From: Longimonas halophila
GTDB taxonomy: Bacteria > Bacteroidota > Rhodothermia > Rhodothermales > Salinibacteraceae
Reading direction: 5' to 3'
Assembly (NCBI RefSeq): GCF_002554705.1
Contig: NZ_PDEP01000014.1
Coordinates: forward strand, 31,203 to 95,202
Length of the DNA: 64,000 nt
This document shows positions 1-9,188 of the stretch, in pieces. The position numbers and the translations under genes were made by a program. Each line of letters opens with the position of its first letter. Positions within the stretch are counted from its first letter, which is position 1. The notes beneath the pieces are model-generated. The model was given only the letters and a program-made list of their open reading frames with translations, made no database searches and was not told where the DNA came from.

Positions 1-1960
1 CGGGGTTTACGACGTTGCCACGGCTTTTGCTCATCTTGTGCGAGCGGGCATCCACGCGGACCTCCGGGTGCGCCATTAGCACAAAATGGTCATCGTCTTT
101 CTGAATGTCTTCCTGCTCCACAGGTTGGGGGGTCACGTCAGCCCCGGTGCGGGTATCGGTGCCCTCGTCTACGTGCTCGGCAGAGACATATGCGCCGTCG
201 GCGTCTACATACGCGGTATATTCGGTTTCGCCCAAGATGAGCCCCTGGTGCACCAGCGTCTGAAACGGCTCCTGTGTTGACACCACTCCGGCATCGTACA
301 GCACCTTGTGCCAGAAGCGGGCATAAAGCAGGTGCAGCACCGCGTGCTCGGCCCCGCCCACGTACAGATCAACCGGCATCCAGTAGGCTTCCTTCTCGGG
401 GTCAACCAGCTGCTCGTCGTTGTGCGGATCGATGAACCGCAGGAAGTACCAGCACGAGCCGGCCCACTGCGGCATGGTGTTGGTTTCGCGCCGGGCGGGT
501 TGGCCGGTGGCCGGATCCGTCGTTTCAACCCAGTCGTTGAGGGCGCCGAGCGGACTTAAAGCGGCGTCTTGCTCCAGAATCTCGTTGTAGGAGTCGATGG
601 CGGGCAGCTCCACCGGCAGATCGTTCGCAGGCACCGGCTTGGCCTCGCCATCCACATGGATGATGGGGAACGGCTCGCCCCAGTAGCGCTGCCGGCTAAA
701 GAGCCAGTCGCGCAGCTTGTAGTTGATGGTCGCTGCGCCGTGGCCGTGCTCCTCCAGCCAATCGGTGATGCGGTCCTTCGCCGCTTCCACGTCGAGTCCG
801 TTCAAGAAGCCGCTGTTGATGGCCGGTCCATCGCCGGTGTACGCATCGCCGTCGAAGTCCTCGGGCGGCTGCACCGTACGAATGATGGGCAGATCGTACT
901 TCTCGGCAAAGGCCCAGTCGCGGTCGTCCTGTCCGGGCACCGCCATAATCGCGCCGGTGCCATACGAGGCCAGCACGTAGTCGGCCACCCAGATTGGAAT
1001 CTCCTTTCCATTCACCGGATTGATCGCGTATCCCCCGGTAGGCACACCTGTCTTTTCTTTCTGAAGCTCGGTGCGCTCCAGTTCGCTTTTTTTCTGAGCC
1101 TGCTGGCGGTACTCGGCCACGGCGTCGGCGTGCTCCTCGGTCGTAATCTCATCCACCAGTGGGTGCTCGGGCGCCAGCACCATGTAGGTAGCCCCAAAGA
1201 GCGTATCGGGACGCGTAGTAAAGACCTCCAGCTCGTCGTTGTGATTGGCAAGGGGGAAGCGGACGGTAGCACCTTCGGAGCGGCCAATCCAGTTGCGCTG
1301 CATCTGCTTGGTGCTGTCGGGCCAGTCGAGGTCGTCAAGCCCCTCCAGCAGCCGCTCGGCGTAGTCCGTAATCTTGAGAATCCACTGACGCATGGGCACG
1401 CGCTCACAGGGGTATCCGCCCCGCTCGCTTTTGCCGTCGATGACCTCCTCGTTGGCAAGCACCGTACCCAGCTCTTCGCACCACCACACGGGCACCTCGG
1501 CCTGATAGGCAAGGCCGCGCTCATGCAGTTTCAGGAAGATCCACTGCGTCCACTTGTAGTAATCGGGGTCGGTCGTGTTAATTTCGCGCTCCCAGTCGTA
1601 CGAGAAGCCGAGGCGCTTCAACTGACTCCGAAAGTTGGCGATGTTGCGCTCCGTCGTATCGCGCGGGTGCGTGCCGGTTTTGACGGCATACTGCTCCGCC
1701 GGCAGCCCAAACGCATCCCACCCCATCGGGTGCAGCACGTTTACGCCCTGCATGCGCTTGTAGCGTGCCACAATATCGGTCGCCGTATAGCCTTCAGGAT
1801 GCCCCACATGGAGCCCAGCCCCGCTGGGGTACGGAAACATGTCGAGCACATAGCATTTTTCGGCGTCAGGATCGACGTCTTCGGGCGTGCGGAAGGTCTG
1901 ATGCTCCGCCCAGTAGCGCTGCCACTTGGGCTCGATTTCGTCGAAGGGATATGCAGGCAT
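1..1960 (-). CDS. leuS: Leucyl-tRNA synthetase (C-terminus beyond the window)
   Basis: Class I aminoacyl-tRNA synthetase charging tRNA-Leu in the cytoplasm. The reading frame is open from an ATG at 1958-1960 to the left edge, about 653 codons. Visible signatures are the HIGH-type motif [16 protein letters not shown] near residue 42, the bacterial LeuRS stretch [16 protein letters not shown], the editing (CP1) domain in the middle, the [12 protein letters not shown] stretch, and the KMSKS loop [13 protein letters not shown] in the last codons before the edge. The anticodon-binding and C-terminal domains therefore lie outside. The protein is acidic, as expected for a halophile. It lies 109 bp downstream of deoB on the same strand, so the two may be co-transcribed. 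Confidence 0.97.
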   Translation of the reverse strand, partial: MPAYPFDEIEPKWQRYWAEHQTFRTPEDVDPDAEKCYVLDMFPYPSGAGLHVGHPEGYTATDIVARYKRMQGVNVLHPMGWDAFGLPAEQYAVKTGTHPRDTTERNIANFRSQLKRLGFSYDWEREINTTDPDYYKWTQWIFLKLHERGLAYQAEVPVWWCEELGTVLANEEVIDGKSERGGYPCERVPMRQWILKITDYAERLLEGLDDLDWPDSTKQMQRNWIGRSEGATVRFPLANHNDELEVFTTRPDTLFGATYMVLAPEHPLVDEITTEEHADAVAEYRQQAQKKSELERTELQKEKTGVPTGGYAINPVNGKEIPIWVADYVLASYGTGAIMAVPGQDDRDWAFAEKYDLPIIRTVQPPEDFDGDAYTGDGPAINSGFLNGLDVEAAKDRITDWLEEHGHGAATINYKLRDWLFSRQRYWGEPFPIIHVDGEAKPVPANDLPVELPAIDSYNEILEQDAALSPLGALNDWVETTDPATGQPARRETNTMPQWAGSCWYFLRFIDPHNDEQLVDPEKEAYWMPVDLYVGGAEHAVLHLLYARFWHKVLYDAGVVSTQEPFQTLVHQGLILGETEYTAYVDADGAYVSAEHVDEGTDTRTGADVTPQPVEQEDIQKDDDHFVLMAHPEVRVDARSHKMSKSRGNVVNP

Positions 1961-2069
1961 AGAACGCGAAAACAGGTGGATTCGTCGGCAAAAACAACAC
2001 GACAGCCCAACGACTGCCGTGTCCGGAAGGTTCGTCCATGGTGCAGGCCCGTTTAGGCAGATGTGGGGG

Positions 2070-3236
2070 CTAAAACACCGTGCCGTGGGTCTGGAACGGC
2101 ACGTCAAAGTAGTTCGCCACGGTGGCGGCGTGGTCGGCAAAGGTGGAGCGGAGCCCGAGTGCGCGGCCGTGGGCCTCGGGACGCACCACCAGCAGCGGCA
2201 CAAACTCGCGGCTGTGATCGGTGCTCGGCGTGGTAGGGTCATTGCCATGGTCGGCGGTAATGACGAGCACGCCGTCGTTGGGAAGGGCGTTGAGCAGATC
2301 GGGGAGTGCCGCGTCGAACGCCTCAAGCGCCTGCGCAAAGCCTTTGGGGTCGTTGCGATGCCCGTAGTCCTGGTCAAAGTCGACCAGATTGGTCCAGATG
2401 AACGTGGGCGGCGCATTCTCCTGACACGCCTGTAGAGCTGCTTTAGTAGCTGCAATACCTTCCGCGTTGGAGGAGGTCTTCGTCATCGTGTCGAAGCCCG
2501 TCCGCGCAAACAAGTCGGCGACTTTGCCAATCGACACGGTGCGTACATCGTGCTCCTGCAGCACGTCTTGCAGCGGCGGCGTATCGGGGCGAGACGCGAA
2601 GTCTTTGCGTTCCTCCGAAATGCGCGTGTAGTTGCCCGGTGTGCCCACGAACGGGCGCGCAATGACGCGGCCCACACCATGCGTGCCGGTGCAGACCTTT
2701 GTACGGGCCACCTTGCAGAGGCGGTAGAGCTCCTCCAGTGGAATCACATCTTTATGTGCGGCAATCTGGAAGACGCTGTCGGCAGAGGTGTACACGATGG
2801 GCGCACCCGTCTTCTCATGCTCAGGCCCCAACTCCTCGATGATGACCGTGCCCGACTCCGGACGGTTGCCGAGCACGCCGCCCACGCCGCCATGCCGCTT
2901 GAACGCGTCGATGACCTCGGGCGGAAAGCCGTCGGGATACGTCGGAAAGGGCTGCTCCAGGTGCAGGCCTGCAATTTCCCAGTGACCGGTAGTGCTGTCC
3001 TTGCCTGCGGAGATCTCCTGCATCCGACCGTAGTCGGCAGCGGGCTGCGCCACGCGGGGCACGCCGGCAAGGTCGGCCACATGGCCCAGTCCGAGCGCCG
3101 TTAGATGAGGCAGGTCGGGCTGTTCGGCGGCGCAGACGTGGCCCAGGGTGTGGCTGCCCCGGTCGCCGTAGTCATCAGCATCGGGCTGAGCGCCTATGCC
3201 CACACCGTCGAGTACAATCGTTGCAAAACAGGCCAT
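2070..3236 (-). CDS. deoB: Phosphopentomutase
   Basis: Interconverts (deoxy)ribose 1-phosphate and 5-phosphate in nucleoside salvage. It belongs to the alkaline phosphatase superfamily. The 388-residue length matches the family. The N-terminal metal site is in [20 protein letters not shown], the phospho-acceptor Thr region is [13 protein letters not shown] near residue 78, and the C-terminal metal ligands are in [19 protein letters not shown]. The ATG at 3234-3236 places the metal-binding Asp ten residues in, as in known DeoB. It is the likely first gene of a deoB-leuS unit. The 270 bp upstream is shared with the divergent phasin-like gene. Confidence 0.96.
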   Translation of the reverse strand: MACFATIVLDGVGIGAQPDADDYGDRGSHTLGHVCAAEQPDLPHLTALGLGHVADLAGVPRVAQPAADYGRMQEISAGKDSTTGHWEIAGLHLEQPFPTYPDGFPPEVIDAFKRHGGVGGVLGNRPESGTVIIEELGPEHEKTGAPIVYTSADSVFQIAAHKDVIPLEELYRLCKVARTKVCTGTHGVGRVIARPFVGTPGNYTRISEERKDFASRPDTPPLQDVLQEHDVRTVSIGKVADLFARTGFDTMTKTSSNAEGIAATKAALQACQENAPPTFIWTNLVDFDQDYGHRNDPKGFAQALEAFDAALPDLLNALPNDGVLVITADHGNDPTTPSTDHSREFVPLLVVRPEAHGRALGLRSTFADHAATVANYFDVPFQTHGTVF

Positions 3237-3392
3237 ACAGATTACGGTCAGATCATTTAGTGGAGAGCGAAACCACCCGCATGCTCAGGCGGCATCGTTC
3301 GGATGCGCAGCCCCGCGCATTGTTCGGACGATCTGGTTTTGTGATGCCACATCGTGCACCTTCTGTGAATACGACCTGTTGCATCCCCGAAA

Positions 3393-3442
3393 ATAACGCG
3401 CCGCGTTATAAACTGGAACCTGTGACGCGATGCGTTATAAAC
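3393..3442. promoter_or_regulatory. Palindrome plus direct repeat upstream of the phasin-like gene
   Basis: ATAACGCG-C-CGCGTTAT is a perfect 8-bp-arm palindrome at 3393-3409. The half-site GCGTTATAAAC at 3403-3413 is repeated exactly at 3432-3442, about three helical turns away. The pair sits 70-120 bp before the ATG at 3511, between the divergent deoB and phasin-like genes. It could be a repressor operator or duplicated -10-like elements. I cannot name the regulator. Confidence 0.4.
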
Positions 3443-3510
3443 AGCAATGAGCATTCTGGTTTTGCTCTATTGCATCTATGCACACAACAACCTCTTCGAG
3501 GTGATTGATT

Positions 3511-4200
3511 ATGGCTACCGACGAAAAAGAACGCTCTGCATCCGCTAAAAAACCCATTGACTTTAGCAAGCTACCCGACGAGCTTGTGGAACGCGGCCGC
3601 GACGTGTGGTTGGCCGGACTGGGCGCGCTCTCGCGCGTTGAAGAAGAAGGCGATCGTGTCTTTCAGGATCTGGTGAAGCGCGGCAAGTCGTACGAAAAGA
3701 AGCGCCGCAAGCAGTTCGACGAAACCACGAGCGAAATCAACAGCGAGATTAACAAGCAGCAGGAGTCGATCTCAGACGAGTTCAACCGTCGTTTCGACGA
3801 CGTGTCGCGCCGCGTATCCGACGCTGCCCAGACCGTTGAGAAAACGGTGACGTCGACGCTGAACGACACGCTGGGCCGCCTGGGTGTGCCCACCCGTGAG
3901 GAGGTACAGGGGCTCTCCAGCAAGGTGGGACAGCTTTCCGAAAAGCTCGACGCGCTCTCGGCCATGCTCGACCAGCAGGCCGCTGGGACTACGCCGGTCT
4001 TCCACGTGACCTATCACGACGACGAGTGGGCGCTCTTGCAGGAAGGGGCCGAGGCTCCGCTGCAGTCGTTCGATACGAAGAAGGAAGCGGTTGACGCTGC
4101 CCGCGATGCCGCCAAGGCACATGCCCCCAGCCGCCTGGTCATCCAGAAGCAAGACGGCGCGATCCAAGAAACGATCAGCTACGACGAAGACGACGCATAA
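3511..4200 (+). CDS. Phasin-like protein fused to a DUF2188 domain
   Basis: The 229-residue protein has two parts. The N-terminal ~145 residues resemble poly(hydroxyalkanoate) granule-associated phasins: DVWLAGLGALSRVEEEGDRV, then a long Lys/Glu/Gln-rich coiled coil, then LGRLGVPTREEVQGLSSKV. The C-terminal ~70 residues (FHVTYHDDEWALL ... FDTKKEAVDAARDAAKAH ... VIQKQDGAIQETISY) match the DUF2188 pattern. I chose the ATG at 3511, not the in-frame TTG at 3505, because GAGGTGA at 3498-3504 is well spaced as a ribosome-binding site. No PHA synthase gene is in the window, so the link to storage granules is only by family. It is followed by a strong terminator and is probably monocistronic. Confidence 0.85.
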   Translation: MATDEKERSASAKKPIDFSKLPDELVERGRDVWLAGLGALSRVEEEGDRVFQDLVKRGKSYEKKRRKQFDETTSEINSEINKQQESISDEFNRRFDDVSRRVSDAAQTVEKTVTSTLNDTLGRLGVPTREEVQGLSSKVGQLSEKLDALSAMLDQQAAGTTPVFHVTYHDDEWALLQEGAEAPLQSFDTKKEAVDAARDAAKAHAPSRLVIQKQDGAIQETISYDEDDA

Positions 4201-4251
4201 ATGCAGCTCCATGCGTCCACGAGCGCCGGAGTTGTCTTTCCATTAGGCTCA

Positions 4252-4290
4252 CCGCCTGTCCTGCACATAGCCGGGGCAGGCGGTTTTCTT
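4252..4290 (+). terminator. Rho-independent terminator after the phasin-like gene
   Basis: A 9-bp stem (CCGCCTGTC paired with GGCAGGCGG, one G-T pair) is followed by TTTTCTTT. It lies 50 bp after the phasin-like stop codon. Confidence 0.8.
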
Positions 4291-4492
4291 TGAGGTAGCG
4301 GTAGTGCTAAATGATGAAGGAAATGAGCCGGTAGCTGTAGACTGGAAACGCCGCCCGGCCTGAACGTCTCCGGCGGCGCGATATGCGTATCTCTCGGGAT
4401 ACGCACGGCGGCGGTCGTCTTCAAACGTAAAGCGCCGCGGCTCCCAGCAGGCAGCCACGGCGCAGCGTATGTTCTTAGACCGATACAGGAAG

Positions 4493-6157
4493 CTATTCAC
4501 GCCCAGCGGCGTGATAGGCTGCCAGTTCTTCGGCGTTGCCCCAGAGCGAGAGCGCCTCACGATACACCGGGTCTGTTTCATTTAACGTAGGCCGGGCCGC
4601 CCGCAGTCCATACAGCTGGCGTGCCAGGTACGCTTTCAAGCGCAGTTGTATCTCATCTTCGCTACGCGCTTTCTCAGCTTCTGAAAACACGCCTTCTCCG
4701 GGCTCCACCTCCTCGTCGTTGGTCGTGTAGGAAACGCCCTGCTCTTTTGTGAAGTCCCAGAACGCGGTAACGAGCGAGTCGGGCGTGGCGAATTCATTCA
4801 AGAATGCCTGCGAGTCGTCGCCCCAGGTAGAGCGCATCTGCTGCTCATTACGCATGAACCAGTCACGCGTAAAGGCGAAGTCCATGTTGATGGCCGAAAC
4901 GAAGTTCGTGAGGCTGGTCGTGTCGGGCTGTACAACGACATCGGGCATAATGCCGCCCCCACCGAACACGGTGCGTCCGTGGGTGGTGTTGTACATGAGC
5001 GAATCGGGAATGCTCTCTTTGTACTCTTCCGGGTGGAACGTCGCATTCTGCTGATCTTCCATCATCCGCTCAACATACTGCTCCTGATCGCCCTGTTCAT
5101 ACGGTGTCTGGATAAGGCGTCCCGCAGGTGTGTAGTAGCGCCCCACCGTCATCTGCAAGAGGCTGCCATCGTCCAGTTCAAACTGCTTCTGGATGAGCGC
5201 TTTTCCAAAGGTTCGCTGGCCCACAACGAGGGCGCGATCATGGTCTTGTAGCGCTCCTGACACAATCTCGCTGGCGGAAGCCGAACCTTGATTGACCAGC
5301 ACAATAATGGGATTATCTTCGAGACTACCGCCTCCTTCGGACTGGAAGCGCGAGTTCATCGTGCGCTCGCGGCCTCGCGTTTCCACGATGGTCAGCCCCT
5401 CGTCGAGCATTTCGTCGGCAATATCAACCGCTGAGCGCATCACGCCTCCGGGATTTCCGCGCAGGTCCAAGATCAGCCGCTCCATGCCTTCGTCTTTCAG
5501 CACGCCCACCTCTTCCATGAACTCCTCGTGGGTGGTCATTGCGAAGCGGTCGATCTTAACGTAGCCGGTGCGGTCGTTTACCATGTACGATGTATTGATA
5601 GATCGCATCGGGATCTCATCGCGCTCGATGGCAAACTCATACCGTTGATCGGCCAGTGGGCGATACACGGTAATATTAACGGTCGTGCCTACTTCGCCTT
5701 TCAAACGGTCCTGGATACCGTTGGTACCAATGCCCACCGCCGACTCGTCTTCGATCTCTACGATACGGTCGCCCCCCATAATGCCAAGGCGTTCGCTCGG
5801 TCCATCGGCAATGGGCGAGATGACGCGCGCGGTGTCTTCCACCATTTCGAACATTACCCCGATGCCGCCAAACGAGCCCCGGTAGGTGTCCTGGACACCT
5901 TGCACCTCTTCAGCCGGAATATAGCTCGAGTGCGGATCAAGTGCCTCCAGCATGCCCTCGATTCCTTCTTCGGCTAAGTCTTGCGACTCAACCGGATCCA
6001 CGTACTGTCGAGTGATGATTACAAACGAGCGCTCCAGCTTCTGAAGCTGCTCGTAGACGCTTTCGTCTGAGGTAAAGGAGTTAACCTGTACGCCGAGCAC
6101 AATACCCAGCAGAACCAGGCCAATTGCGGGGAGCACATAGTGTGTTATACGTCTCAT
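4493..6157 (-). CDS. S41 family C-terminal processing protease with PDZ domain
   Basis: A 554-residue CtpA/Prc-type serine protease, anchored or exported. The N-terminus MRRITHYVLPAIGLVLLGIV is a signal anchor. A CTP N-terminal helical region follows (RQYVDPVESQDLAEEGIEGM, LDPHSSYIP). A PDZ domain spans roughly residues 95-180 (GSFGGIGVMFE, PSERLGIMGGDRIVEIE). The catalytic core has LILDLRGNPGG, the nucleophile Ser in VNQGSASASEIVSGAL and the general-base Lys in GQRTFGKALIQ. A 150-residue C-terminal extension beyond the catalytic domain is seen in many Bacteroidota CTPs. Family members trim C-termini of exported proteins and process envelope regulators; the substrate here cannot be deduced. 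It is transcribed convergently with the phasin-like gene. Confidence 0.95.
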   Translation of the reverse strand: MRRITHYVLPAIGLVLLGIVLGVQVNSFTSDESVYEQLQKLERSFVIITRQYVDPVESQDLAEEGIEGMLEALDPHSSYIPAEEVQGVQDTYRGSFGGIGVMFEMVEDTARVISPIADGPSERLGIMGGDRIVEIEDESAVGIGTNGIQDRLKGEVGTTVNITVYRPLADQRYEFAIERDEIPMRSINTSYMVNDRTGYVKIDRFAMTTHEEFMEEVGVLKDEGMERLILDLRGNPGGVMRSAVDIADEMLDEGLTIVETRGRERTMNSRFQSEGGGSLEDNPIIVLVNQGSASASEIVSGALQDHDRALVVGQRTFGKALIQKQFELDDGSLLQMTVGRYYTPAGRLIQTPYEQGDQEQYVERMMEDQQNATFHPEEYKESIPDSLMYNTTHGRTVFGGGGIMPDVVVQPDTTSLTNFVSAINMDFAFTRDWFMRNEQQMRSTWGDDSQAFLNEFATPDSLVTAFWDFTKEQGVSYTTNDEEVEPGEGVFSEAEKARSEDEIQLRLKAYLARQLYGLRAARPTLNETDPVYREALSLWGNAEELAAYHAAGRE

Positions 6158-6244
6158 AAAGGGGCGGCCTTACGGCATAAACGGAATCGATACGCGCTGT
6201 GCATACGTCCTTCGTTGAAGGGCTCCTGCCAAAGGAGCTTACTT

Positions 6245-6407
6245 AGAACCTGTTTTGATTTCTTAATTTGGGCTACGAGCGGCTCCGCTGGGCTGCAACG
6301 AGTCCCCGATTTCGGCCCGTAGCCCCAGCTACGAACCTCTATCGTGGTCCTCGTTTCGCTCCAGCGGCGCTCGCTCTCGCCTTCAAACCAAAACCCAAAC
6401 AGGCTCT
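6245..6407. repeat. MITE-like interspersed repeat, copy 1
   Basis: About 160 bp bounded by imperfect inverted ends: AGAACCTGTTTTGATTT on the left, and a right end whose reverse complement begins AGAGCCTGTTTGGGTTTTGG. The interior has a strongly matching copy in inverse orientation at 62056-62466 (shared CACGATAGAGGTTCGTAGC, GAGCGAAACGAG, GGCGAGAGC, AGCCCAGCGGAGCCGCTCG). It carries no plausible gene. TACT occurs on both flanks, which could be a target duplication, but the left copy is off by one base. The rest of the gap between the protease and the next gene (6158-6244 and 6408-6642) shows nothing recognisable. Confidence 0.8.
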
Positions 6408-6642
6408 TACTGCCATCGCCTGAGCTAAGCCTGGGCGGCAGCAATTTACAGAAGCTGTATGCACGTTCATGTTGTAAGATGCACGCCCGTGGTTGTTGCG
6501 CTCCTGATGCAGTTTGTGCAAACGTGGACGACCCTGTTACGGTGTGCCTGAACCAAACAACCGGCTGTGGCGGTGCAATAGCTTCCCGCATACTCCTTCA
6601 ATTTGCGGGGCACTTTCTTCCATCCAGCGACGGCTGCTTCCC

Positions 6643-7221
6643 ATGCCTAAGCATGTTTCGGATTATTACTACATTTTCGACGGACGCAGCGGGCGCCCGG
6701 TCATCGTAGACCGCTCCAGCGGCATTCGGGCACGCGAGGCCCCTTCCGATGTACAGCCCGGCTGCATGCCAGTCGCTGAACATGTGCTGCACCAACAGGG
6801 TCCAGTCCCCATTCGAGCATTTGCCTGCTGGTGTGCGCAGCAGACCTGGGCGCCTAACCCACCGCCGGAGACATGCCAGCCGCTGTGGCACGCCGCGCGA
6901 GGCGTAGCAACGGGAGCCCCGCTCCAAACACTTCGCGACGCACGCTCGCAGTCGAACGAAGCGGCTGTACTCGCTGCCGCTGTCGGCATGCCGCGCCGCC
7001 GTCCTCGTGCCGCGCAACTCCTGGCCGCGCGCAGTTGCACTGAACCCGATGTGCTGGCTGCCGCTCACGATGCGATGCATATGAGCACACGCTGGGCCGA
7101 GTTTACCCATGACGCCTCCGATGCGGCCATCTGTGCCATGCACAAGCGGCATCTCAACGCGCTCCTCGATGCCCTCAACGGCACTGCCCCATTCCAGCAG
7201 CCCGCATTTTTGCACGCATAG
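6643..7221 (+). CDS. Hypothetical protein
   Basis: Unrecognised protein of 192 residues from the ATG at 6643 (MPKHVSDYYYIFDGRSGRP). The frame is open further upstream, but the sequence before this Met is low-quality intergenic translation. The N-terminal ~25 residues (YYYIFDGRSGRPVIVDRSSG) look like a short beta hairpin, the rest is Ala/Arg/His-rich and helical, and there is no signal peptide or membrane segment. It lies 49 bp before the DUF2520 gene on the same strand. A long antisense frame exists over the same stretch; I prefer this strand because it ends cleanly before the next gene. Confidence 0.5.
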   Translation: MPKHVSDYYYIFDGRSGRPVIVDRSSGIRAREAPSDVQPGCMPVAEHVLHQQGPVPIRAFACWCAQQTWAPNPPPETCQPLWHAARGVATGAPLQTLRDARSQSNEAAVLAAAVGMPRRRPRAAQLLAARSCTEPDVLAAAHDAMHMSTRWAEFTHDASDAAICAMHKRHLNALLDALNGTAPFQQPAFLHA

Positions 7222-7270
7222 CGCCATCTTGCATGCGTCGCTCATCTTCTCCCGTAGGCTCCTTGCTGTC

Positions 7271-8224
7271 ATGTCGACTCTTGTTCGCAAGCCCACTGCC
7301 ATTGTCGGCGCCGGCGCAGTCGGAACCGCCTTTGCTCGCGCGCTGGCTGCACACCGTATTCCCCTTACCGCCATTGTAAGTCGCACACAGGCGGATGCCA
7401 AGGCCCTTGCCGACCGCGTACAAGCGCCTCAGGCCAGCACAGATGTTGCTGATGTGCCCGCTCGCACCACGCGGGTGCTCTTCTGTGTCCCCGATGACGC
7501 GCTCTCCAGCGTCGCCCACACGCTTGCCGAGACGCCCCATCGCACTGCGCCGTGGATTGCCTTTCATCCCTCAGGAGCGCACCCAGCGGAGGTGCTTGCG
7601 CCTTTGCGTGCCTGCGGAGCCCGGTTGCTAAGCGCACATCCGCTGCAAACGATCCCCCCTGGCACACCGCCGTCTGCATTTCAAGGGATTCAAATGACTA
7701 TCGAAGGGGATGCTGAAGCGCTAACCTACGGCGAGGCGCTGGCCCGCTTGCTTGGCGCCCTCCCGCAGCGTCTTGCTTCCGCTGACAAGCCGCTGTATCA
7801 CCTGGCTGCGGTGCTCGCTTCGAACGGACTCGTGGCTCTGCTCACTACGGCACAGCACGTATGGCAGGCTGCAGGGCTTGACCCTGATGATGCATTTGCT
7901 GCGCTCGCGCCCCTGATCGACACCACCTGGGCCAACGTGCAACGCAATGGCCCTGCTGCACTCACTGGCCCCGCCGCCCGGGGCGACGATGCCACGATCG
8001 ATACACACCTTCGAGCCCTGCGCCAAACCTGCACGTCCGAATCCCTTTCTCCGCTTCTGGACGATGCATCGGCCGAGGCGCTGTACGCTGCGCTCACTGA
8101 GACCATGCTGCGTATCCAACAGAGCCAAGACCGCCTTTCAGATGACGCTGCTGCACGCGTTCGAGCCCGTCTGCGCTCGGCACGCACACCAGATCTCTCT
8201 GGGAACGATACCGCCTCCACTTGA
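7271..8224 (+). CDS. Rossmann-fold and DUF2520 domain protein
   Basis: The 317-residue protein starts at the ATG at 7271 (MSTLVRKPTAIVGAGAVGTA). Residues 10-125 form an NAD(P)-binding Rossmann domain with the GAGAVG loop and a strand-loop of the type RVLFCVPDDALSSV. Residues 130-290 match the all-helical DUF2520 domain (FHPSGAHPAEVLAPLRACG, LSAHPLQTI, HLAAVLASNGLVALLTTA). Members resemble pyrroline-5-carboxylate reductase/6-phosphogluconate dehydrogenase folds and are usually annotated as putative oxidoreductases; the substrate is unknown. The following 270 bp (8225-8495) contain no further gene that I can support. Confidence 0.88.
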   Translation: MSTLVRKPTAIVGAGAVGTAFARALAAHRIPLTAIVSRTQADAKALADRVQAPQASTDVADVPARTTRVLFCVPDDALSSVAHTLAETPHRTAPWIAFHPSGAHPAEVLAPLRACGARLLSAHPLQTIPPGTPPSAFQGIQMTIEGDAEALTYGEALARLLGALPQRLASADKPLYHLAAVLASNGLVALLTTAQHVWQAAGLDPDDAFAALAPLIDTTWANVQRNGPAALTGPAARGDDATIDTHLRALRQTCTSESLSPLLDDASAEALYAALTETMLRIQQSQDRLSDDAAARVRARLRSARTPDLSGNDTAST

Positions 8225-8495
8225 CATCGTGCAGATCGCTTCCGATACTTGACAATGGATGTGCGGCCTCCCCATGCCCGCTGGTCCTTCCCACCAACGC
8301 CCTGCCCGCCACACTTGCGGATCTCTTCTCCGCTGTGCGCATTGGCACAAGCTGACACAAGGTCGGGGCCTGCAATCTGGGCACTCTTTTTGCGTGCCTC
8401 CTTTGTTTTGCATCCAAAATACAGCATGCGCCCCACGCGCTGCCGTTGGCCCCGATGTGGCCTTTCGTGTTTGTAGCACAACCCCAATACGTTAT

Positions 8496-9062
8496 ATGAA
8501 TACTGCCGCGCGCACGCCCCGCGAGCGCATTCAGCAAAAGTCTCTTTTGCATTCCGCTGTCCATACTGAGGCTGCCCTTACGACCCCCACCGACCCGACC
8601 ACTGCGCTCTCAGCACTCCGGCAGATTCTTGCAGGACCTAACTCTGGCGCCGCGTTTCAGTCGGTCGTGATCGCAACGGTACGCATTGTGGAGCGCGCCA
8701 TGTGCCGCGAACACTGCGTAGCGCAAGCCGCGCTCTCGCTTGGTCAGCAGGAGAAGCTAAGCGGCATGGTCGAAACTATTGAGGAAGCCGCGCTACTGCT
8801 GCGCGATCAGCTCAGTGCGCAAGGCAATAGCCTGACGCACCTCTGCGGCGAGCGGCCCGCTCGTTCAAACGAGGCCGAGCCCTGGCCCGACGCGCTCTTT
8901 AGCGCCGTGCAGGTACTCGACGAAAGCGTCAGTCAGCTGGTGTCGCTCTCAAATGCCCAGCCCAAGGGCAGCTCCTCGCGGGCGCTTAGCGACTGCACCG
9001 CGCAGCTGCTGCGCAGCCATCACAACACGCTGCTGCTGGAAGCCGAAGAATGGATGGCATAA
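8496..9062 (+). CDS. Hypothetical helical protein
   Basis: Unrecognised protein of 188 residues. The ATG at 8496 (MNTAARTPRERIQQKSLLHS) is preferred; the upstream in-frame extension overlaps non-coding-looking sequence. The protein is predominantly helical, with a central acidic amphipathic region (LGQQEKLSGMVETIEEAALL) and a C-terminal LLRSHHNTLLLEAEEWMA. It has no signal peptide or transmembrane segment. It is followed after about 45 bp by a hairpin and T-run, so it probably ends the 6643-9062 transcription unit. Confidence 0.6.
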   Translation: MNTAARTPRERIQQKSLLHSAVHTEAALTTPTDPTTALSALRQILAGPNSGAAFQSVVIATVRIVERAMCREHCVAQAALSLGQQEKLSGMVETIEEAALLLRDQLSAQGNSLTHLCGERPARSNEAEPWPDALFSAVQVLDESVSQLVSLSNAQPKGSSSRALSDCTAQLLRSHHNTLLLEAEEWMA

Positions 9063-9105
9063 CGAACGACGCCCCGCACATCCCGTTGTACCCGACCGTA
9101 CCCAG

Positions 9106-9137
9106 CGCCTCCGTGCCCCGGAGGCGTTGCTGTTTTT
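9106..9137 (+). terminator. Rho-independent terminator
   Basis: CGCCTCCG and CGGAGGCG form an 8-bp GC-rich stem with a 5-nt loop, followed by TTGCTGTTTTT. It separates the preceding hypothetical gene from lysS. Confidence 0.7.
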
Positions 9138-9188
9138 GTCTGTCCGACGTTTTCACGTGTAGTCTTCCCCGTTTCCTCTGTGCCCGCC

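Noticed and set aside
569..2056. 495-codon plus-strand ORF
   Set aside because: Antisense shadow of leuS, whose minus-strand frame shows the HIGH and KMSKS motifs.
6598..7401. 267-codon minus-strand ORF
   Set aside because: Overlaps two plus-strand genes, including the clear Rossmann start at 7271; its sequence has no recognisable protein features.
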